From Bacteroidales bacterium (GTDB lineage Bacteria; Bacteroidota; Bacteroidia; Bacteroidales; F082), in contig JAFZXR010000069.1 of assembly GCA_017616675.1 (NCBI GenBank), positions 1 through 10,143 of the forward strand: a stretch of 10,143 nucleotides of DNA, read 5' to 3'. The position numbers and the translations under genes are program-made. The notes beneath the pieces are model-generated. The model did no database searches. It had not been told where the DNA came from and was given only the letters and a program-made list of their open reading frames with translations. Below are positions 7,071 to 10,143 of this stretch, piece after piece. Position 1 is the first letter of the stretch, and each line of letters starts with the position of its first letter.

Positions 7071-7574
7071 TTGACGGTACCATTCGAAGAGGGCGACGGA
7101 GGCGGCGTGGGAGACGTTGAGGGAGCGCGTCGGGCCGGGGATGGGGATGTAAACTATTGAATCACATTGGTTTAATATTTCCTCTCGGATGCCATGGCTC
7201 TCGTTGCCGACGATGAAAGCCACATCGGCCGGGAGCTCAGTCTCGTAGATGTTGGTGGCGTTCGTTGCAGTCTCGATTGCGACGATTTTTTTGTTTGCGG
7301 GAACGAGTTTCCGTAGGTCGGTCTCCTCGGTGAAATACCATTTTATGTTGTCTTTGCTTGAAGCAGCGCATTTTCTCACTCTTCCGATGCTGTTCGCCGG
7401 CTCGGTGCCGAGAAATATCATTTCCGCGGCCCCGATGTTATCGGCCAGGCGTATCATAGAACCCATGTTGTCGGGGGTAAGAAGGCTATCGGCAATGACA
7501 ATGGGCCGCGGAATGGAATCGTAGAGAGATTCGGGGCGAGATTGTGAGAAAAGATCGTTGGATTTGATATACAT
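7050..7574 (-). CDS. TrmH/SpoU-family (SPOUT) RNA 2'-O-methyltransferase
   Basis: Probable AdoMet-dependent enzyme that methylates a ribose 2'-OH in tRNA or rRNA; the target base cannot be told from sequence. The 174 residues form a bare SPOUT domain. Motif 1 is NMGSMIR at 36-42 with the catalytic-type Arg42. Motif 2 is IVGNESHGI at 121-129 and motif 3 is IPIPGPTRSLNVSHAASVAL at 143-162 with Asn153, forming the trefoil-knot cofactor site. No N-terminal L30e-like RNA-binding domain is present, so it is nearer in size to TrmL or to short Bacteroidetes homologues than to RlmB. The ATG overlaps the edge of a 9-bp repeat array and lies 35 bp after the radical SAM stop, so the two are likely one transcript. 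The last residues (QFTIEN) are encoded by the 7-bp repeat. Confidence 0.92.
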   Translation of the reverse strand: MYIKSNDLFSQSRPESLYDSIPRPIVIADSLLTPDNMGSMIRLADNIGAAEMIFLGTEPANSIGRVRKCAASSKDNIKWYFTEETDLRKLVPANKKIVAIETATNATNIYETELPADVAFIVGNESHGIREEILNQCDSIVYIPIPGPTRSLNVSHAASVALFEWYRQQFTIEN

Positions 7575-7620
7575 GATAGGACTGATAGGGCTTATAGGAC
7601 GAAATGGGATTAATAGGACG
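7575..7620. repeat. 9-bp repeat array, copy 1 (between radical SAM and methyltransferase genes)
   Basis: Units on the plus strand are GATAGGACT, GATAGGGCT, TATAGGACG, AAATGGGAT (plus one extra base) and AATAGGACG. The array begins directly upstream of the methyltransferase ATG and its last unit encodes the final Ser-Ser-Tyr and stop of the radical SAM protein. A lone related unit, GATAGGTGT, is at 7633-7641 in the coding region. Confidence 0.75.
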
Positions 7621-8560
7621 AGAGACGGCCTTGATAGGTGTCGCGTTCGAGAAGGCGTTTCTCAATGAGGGCGAGCACTTGGTCGTAGCGCAGGTTGAGC
7701 CATGGCTTCGACACCAAGTATCGTGGCGGCACCTCGCCGGCGAAGCGCTCAATGACAATATTCGGGTTGAGGCGTTCGATAAAGTCGATGACGAACTCAA
7801 TATAATCGTCGAGTGTAAACAGATGAAAATCAGCGGGATTGGCGAGATATTCTTCGGCCATCTTCGTATCTTTGAATATCTGCAGCTGATGGAATTTCAC
7901 GGTTGTTAGTGGAAGCTCCGAAATGATATCGGCAGTATGAAGCATCATGTCGCGAGTCTCGCCTGGCAAGCCGAAAATGAAATGTCCGCCGCAATGGAAG
8001 CCATATTCGTGAGTGAGCTCGATTGCTTTTTTCGCTGTGGCGAAATCATGGCCGCGGTTGACTCGCTGCAAGGTGCTGTCGTAAACCGACTCCACTCCGA
8101 GCTCGAGAATGATAGGACGAATAGGACTGATACGACTAATGCTTTTCAGCATTTCAAGGATTTCCTCGTTGATACAATCGGGACGGGTGCCGATGACGAG
8201 TCCGATGACGCTGTCGACGGAGAGAGCTTCGCGATAAAGCTTTTCCAGTTCATCGACAGGCTTATATGTATTGCTAAATGCTTGAAAATAAGCGAGATAC
8301 GATTTTGCCCGACGATAGCGGCGCTGATGAAACTCGATTCCTTCTTCAATTTGTTGGCGCACGCTTTTCTCGGGACGGCAATACGATGGGTTGAAGGCGT
8401 CGTTACGGCAGAAAGTGCAGCCACCCGTGCTAATCTTGCCATCGCGGTTAGGACAACTGAAGCCCGCGTCGATGCTGATTTTCTGCACACGACTGCCGAA
8501 CTCGCGCGTCATATACGAGGAGTAGGAATTGAACCGCCGATTATCGCCCCAAGGGAACAT
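7610..8560 (-). CDS. Radical SAM protein, TIGR01212/YhcC family
   Basis: A [4Fe-4S]-cluster radical SAM protein of a widespread family without a proven reaction. Using the ATG at 8560 gives 316 residues, the usual family size. The opening DNRRFNSYSSYMTREFGSRVQKISIDAGFSCPNRDG and GGCTFC give cluster ligands Cys36, Cys48 and Cys51 in the family's CxnCxxC spacing. LELGVES (152-158), NRGHDF (168-173) and HFIFGLPGE (193-201) follow, and KFHQLQIFKDTKM near 222-234 is also typical. The open frame runs 145 codons further upstream, but that part is antisense to the neighbour gene and passes through promoter and repeat DNA, so I reject it. Residues 142-150 (SRISPIRPI), just before LELG, are encoded by three 9-bp repeat units. 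It is followed by the methyltransferase gene. Confidence 0.92.
   Translation of the reverse strand: MFPWGDNRRFNSYSSYMTREFGSRVQKISIDAGFSCPNRDGKISTGGCTFCRNDAFNPSYCRPEKSVRQQIEEGIEFHQRRYRRAKSYLAYFQAFSNTYKPVDELEKLYREALSVDSVIGLVIGTRPDCINEEILEMLKSISRISPIRPIILELGVESVYDSTLQRVNRGHDFATAKKAIELTHEYGFHCGGHFIFGLPGETRDMMLHTADIISELPLTTVKFHQLQIFKDTKMAEEYLANPADFHLFTLDDYIEFVIDFIERLNPNIVIERFAGEVPPRYLVSKPWLNLRYDQVLALIEKRLLERDTYQGRLSSY
8111..8137. repeat. 9-bp repeat array, copy 2 (inside the radical SAM coding region)
   Basis: Three units on the plus strand: GATAGGACG, AATAGGACT, GATACGACT. Read on the coding strand they are in frame and give Ser-Arg-Ile, Ser-Pro-Ile, Arg-Pro-Ile (residues 142-150). Confidence 0.75.
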
Positions 8561-8575
8561 TTTTTGTATTTTTTG

Positions 8576-8583
8576 CAAAAATA
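8576..8583 (-). promoter_or_regulatory. -7 box of the radical SAM/methyltransferase promoter
   Basis: TATTTTTG on the minus strand fits TAnnTTTG and ends 15 nt before the ATG at 8560, so the leader would be about 10 nt. No TTTG is at the proper -33 distance. The box is within an 18-bp element (8567-8584, TATTTTTTGCAAAAATAC) that recurs inverted at 8650-8667. Confidence 0.5.
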
Positions 8584-8601
8584 CGATTTTTTTGGAATTG
8601 T

Positions 8602-8637
8602 GATAGGACTTATAGGGCAAATAGGACGAATAGGATA
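8602..8637. repeat. 9-bp repeat array, copy 3 (between divergent promoters)
   Basis: Four clean units in strict 9-bp register: GATAGGACT, TATAGGGCA, AATAGGACG, AATAGGATA, with a fading fifth, TATAGATTT, to 8646. The array fills most of the space between the two arms of the promoter inverted repeat. Confidence 0.8.
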
Positions 8638-8650
8638 TATAGATTTTTTG

Positions 8651-8658
8651 TATTTTTG
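8651..8658 (+). promoter_or_regulatory. -7 box of the DUF2027-Smr gene promoter
   Basis: TATTTTTG fits TAnnTTTG and ends 16 nt before the ATG at 8675, for a leader of about 11 nt. An earlier ATG at 8668 meets a stop after four codons, so 8675 is the start. No -33 TTTG is seen; the expected place is in the 9-bp repeat array. It belongs to the inverted-repeat arm 8650-8667. Confidence 0.5.
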
Positions 8659-8674
8659 CAAAAAATAATGGAAA

Positions 8675-9760
8675 ATGGATAGTTTTAAAGTTGGCGATAG
8701 AGTTAATTTCCTGAATGATCAGGGTGGCGGAGTGGTGAAAAAGATCATCGACACTAGGATGGTCGAGGTTGAGATTGAGGACGGCTTCAATGTGCCGGTG
8801 CTGATGAGCGACTTGGTTTTGGACTTCCGCGCGCAGCCGAATAGGCAGCAGCAGATGGTCGACAATGTGCAGAAAGAGATTAAGAATCAACAGATTATAG
8901 CTGAAGAGACGAAAAATGAGGCTCGCAGAAGTGAGCTGCGTCGTTTTGCGAGAAGTTCGGAAGAAGAAGGCATATATCTGGCGTTTATTCCGCACGATCA
9001 GCAGTGGCTGCTAACCGGTCCTATTGACGTGGCGGTGGTCAACAACAGTCAGGCCGATGCTTTGTACAGTTTTAACCTGAAAGACGGCGAAAAATATGCG
9101 AATATCGATTACGGAAGCATAGCTCCATTCTCGAAAGTGGTAGTGGAAGCTATATCTCGCGACGATATCGAGCATTGGTGCGAGGGTGTGATTCAGGTGG
9201 TGCTATGCCAAGATGATGTTGACTCGGTTTATCATCCGCTGCATGCGCCATTCTCGTTGAGAACCAGCAGGTTTTTCAAGGATGGCAGTTTTGTCGAATC
9301 GGGATTGTTGGGCGAAAAGGCGATGATGATTTGCCTGTCGACAATCACAGCTTTAAAAGGCAAAGGCGCAGATTTTGCGAAGCTGATGGAAGACGGAGTG
9401 ATGCAGCCGAAAGCTAACAAAGATATTGTGAAAAAGGCGGCGGCCATTGATAAGCATCAGACTGAGCCGGGTGAGGCGATAGTTGATTTGCATATTGGAG
9501 AGTTAGTGGATAATATTCTTGGAATGTCGAGCAATGATATCTTTAGGGTTCAGATCAATTATTTCAAGAAAATGCTTGACAGCGCTATAGAAAACGACTA
9601 TTCGAAGGTGACGTTTATCCATGGTGTCGGCAATGGCGTCTTGAAAAATGCCATTATTGAAGAGTTGAAAAACTACGAGAATACGTCGAACAGGATGGCT
9701 TCAATTTCGAGGTTTGGCGTTGGAGCTATTGACGTAATTATTACAGAAAAGAAGAGATAA
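8675..9760 (+). CDS. DUF2027 protein with C-terminal Smr domain
   Basis: A 361-residue, probably cytoplasmic protein of a Bacteroidetes family. The N-terminus (1-50, FKVGDRVNFLNDQGGGVVKKI, VEVEIEDGFNVPV) looks like a small barrel of the KOW/Tudor-like kind. A charged, helix-prone stretch (about 55-97, rich in Gln, Lys, Glu, Arg) may be a coiled coil. The DUF2027 core at about 98-225 begins YLAFIPHDQQWLLTGPIDVAVVNN. The Smr domain spans about 266-358, with DLH at 271-273 and HGVGNG at 316-321, the motifs of the MutS2 C-terminal nuclease or nucleic-acid-binding unit. No MutS ATPase is present. Smr domains cut or bind DNA or RNA in other proteins, and ribosome-linked RNA cleavage is one known role; activity here is inferred. 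It is divergent from the radical SAM gene and ends at a hairpin terminator. Confidence 0.9.
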   Translation: MDSFKVGDRVNFLNDQGGGVVKKIIDTRMVEVEIEDGFNVPVLMSDLVLDFRAQPNRQQQMVDNVQKEIKNQQIIAEETKNEARRSELRRFARSSEEEGIYLAFIPHDQQWLLTGPIDVAVVNNSQADALYSFNLKDGEKYANIDYGSIAPFSKVVVEAISRDDIEHWCEGVIQVVLCQDDVDSVYHPLHAPFSLRTSRFFKDGSFVESGLLGEKAMMICLSTITALKGKGADFAKLMEDGVMQPKANKDIVKKAAAIDKHQTEPGEAIVDLHIGELVDNILGMSSNDIFRVQINYFKKMLDSAIENDYSKVTFIHGVGNGVLKNAIIEELKNYENTSNRMASISRFGVGAIDVIITEKKR

Positions 9761-9771
9761 AAGAAATTTAA

Positions 9772-9799
9772 AAACGACAAGTAAACATACTTGTCGTTT
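9772..9799 (+). terminator. Hairpin terminator after the DUF2027-Smr gene
   Basis: A perfect 12-bp stem (AAACGACAAGTA, 9772-9783, with 9788-9799) and AACA loop lie 11 bp after the stop codon. The stem ends in TTT and runs into a T-rich 7-bp repeat, which may serve as the U-rich tail. It may also stop tRNA-Arg transcripts on the minus strand. Confidence 0.8.
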
Positions 9800-9831
9800 A
9801 ACTTTCAACTTTCAACTTTTAACTTTTAACT
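9800..9831. repeat. 7-bp tandem repeat (AACTTTY)
   Basis: Units AACTTTC, AACTTTC, AACTTTT, AACTTTT and a partial AACT begin at the base after the hairpin. The other strand of the array at 7010 reads TCAACTG-type units, so both belong to a common YAACT-type family in opposite orientation. Confidence 0.75.
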
Positions 9832-9839
9832 AAAAATAG

Positions 9840-9911
9840 TGACCCCGCCGGGATTCGAACCCGGACCGAAGGAACCGGAATCCTTAATTCTATCCATTAG
9901 ACTACGGGGCC
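9840..9911 (-). tRNA. tRNA-Arg, anticodon CCG
   Basis: The minus strand folds as a cloverleaf: acceptor GGCCCCG with CGGGGTC (one G-U pair), anticodon stem AAGGA/TCCTT with loop TTCCGGT giving anticodon CCG (codon CGG, Arg), and T arm CCGGG-TTCGAAT-CCCGG. The D stem is short, with a G-A mismatch at its base. The discriminator is A, and CCA is not encoded (CTA follows), so it must be added. It lies 5 nt after the tmRNA 3' end, so the two should be processed from one transcript. Confidence 0.95.
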
Positions 9912-9916
9912 ATTAG

Positions 9917-10143
9917 TGGAGCTGGAGGGAGTCGAACCCTCGTCCAAACAAGGAACAATTATGCTTTCTACATACTTATTCTGTTGTTGGTTTTCGAGTT
10001 GTGCAAGGAAACAGACATCCTAATCGCAACCTTATCTCCTTGAGTTTCACGACGTTGCCGGAGCTTCCGCGTCGCTATCCCGAAATTGCTGAGCACCTCG
10101 TTGCCGGACCGGAATCGGGAGTCTCCATCCGCGAGATGTCTCG
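9917..10143 (-). ncRNA. ssrA: Transfer-messenger RNA (tmRNA), 3' part; 5' end outside window
   Basis: tmRNA rescues stalled ribosomes by adding a degradation tag in trans. The minus strand ends with a tRNA-like half: T arm GAGGG-TTCGACT-CCCTC, acceptor strand CAGCTCC and discriminator A; CCA is not encoded. Before it is AATAAGTATGTAGAAAGC, matching the conserved ACTAAGCATGTAG segment next to the tRNA-like domain in E. coli tmRNA. The 227 nt visible cover the pseudoknot region after the tag frame. I find no tag of the usual Bacteroidetes kind here, and the 5' acceptor half and tag frame should lie beyond 10143. The neighbouring tRNA-Arg is directly downstream. Confidence 0.93.

Noticed and set aside
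7575..8637. CRISPR array
   Set aside because: Units are 9 bp and contiguous without spacers; no cas genes are present.
7937..8668. Long plus-strand open frame (243 codons) opposite the radical SAM gene
   Set aside because: It is antisense to a clearly conserved protein, runs through repeat and promoter DNA, and has no family features.
8561..8995. Upstream extension of the radical SAM frame to a 461-residue protein
   Set aside because: The extra 145 codons are antisense to the DUF2027-Smr gene, cross its promoter and the 9-bp repeat, and resemble no protein; the family starts near DNRRFNSYSSY.
9800..9912. Integration site (att) at tRNA-Arg or tmRNA
   Set aside because: No integrase gene and no repeat of the tRNA or tmRNA 3' end elsewhere in the window; the neighbouring gene is ordinary core content.
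9961..9999. Possible tmRNA tag reading frame in the Asn/Gln-rich stretch on the minus strand
   Set aside because: It lies too close to the tRNA-like 3' half and does not match the usual Ala-Leu-Ala-Ala tag ending; the true tag frame should be upstream, outside the window.

Overview
The window looks like chromosome of an uncultured member of the Bacteroidales (Bacteroidota). Four things support this: promoter boxes of the Bacteroidetes type (TTTG, 19-20 nt, TAnnTTTG) rather than sigma-70 boxes; start codons in A/T-rich contexts without clear Shine-Dalgarno sites; a secreted protein with a type IX secretion C-terminal sorting domain; and Bacteroidetes-typical families (DUF2807/GIN lipoprotein, DUF2027-Smr protein, archaeal-type ProRS ending in Tyr). 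The content is mostly core housekeeping. I see no phage, IS, CRISPR, defence or biosynthetic cluster.

Layout, left to right. 1-753 (+): 3' part of proS. 740-2627 (-): a two-gene operon of a PagL-like outer-membrane acyloxyacyl hydrolase and a DUF2807 lipoprotein, whose end overlaps the end of proS by 14 bp. 2628-2672: a compact divergent promoter region. 2673-4989 (+): mazG, cdsA, psd, linking nucleotide-pool cleaning with phospholipid head-group synthesis; cdsA also has its own well-formed promoter. 5103-6953 (+): a large T9SS cargo protein with a longer leader and codon use suggesting high expression. 6973-7070: hairpin terminator followed directly by a 7-bp tandem repeat that runs into the end of the next gene. 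7050-8560 (-): a SPOUT/TrmH RNA methyltransferase preceded by a YhcC-type radical SAM protein. 8561-8674: divergent promoters built as an inverted repeat. 8675-9760 (+): DUF2027-Smr protein. 9772-9831: second hairpin plus 7-bp repeat. 9840-10143 (-): tRNA-Arg(CCG) and the 3' part of tmRNA (ssrA), 5 nt apart.

The genes work mainly in translation (proS, tRNA-Arg, tmRNA, TrmH-like enzyme) and in the envelope (cdsA, psd, PagL-like enzyme, lipoprotein, T9SS cargo). The unexplained signal is in the short repeats. A 9-bp family (NATAGGRCN) occurs at the end of, inside (in frame) and upstream of one radical SAM gene. A 7-bp family (YAACTNT-like) abuts the terminator hairpin at both spaced convergent junctions. 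Several promoters lie so close to their start codons that the mRNAs should be leaderless or nearly so.
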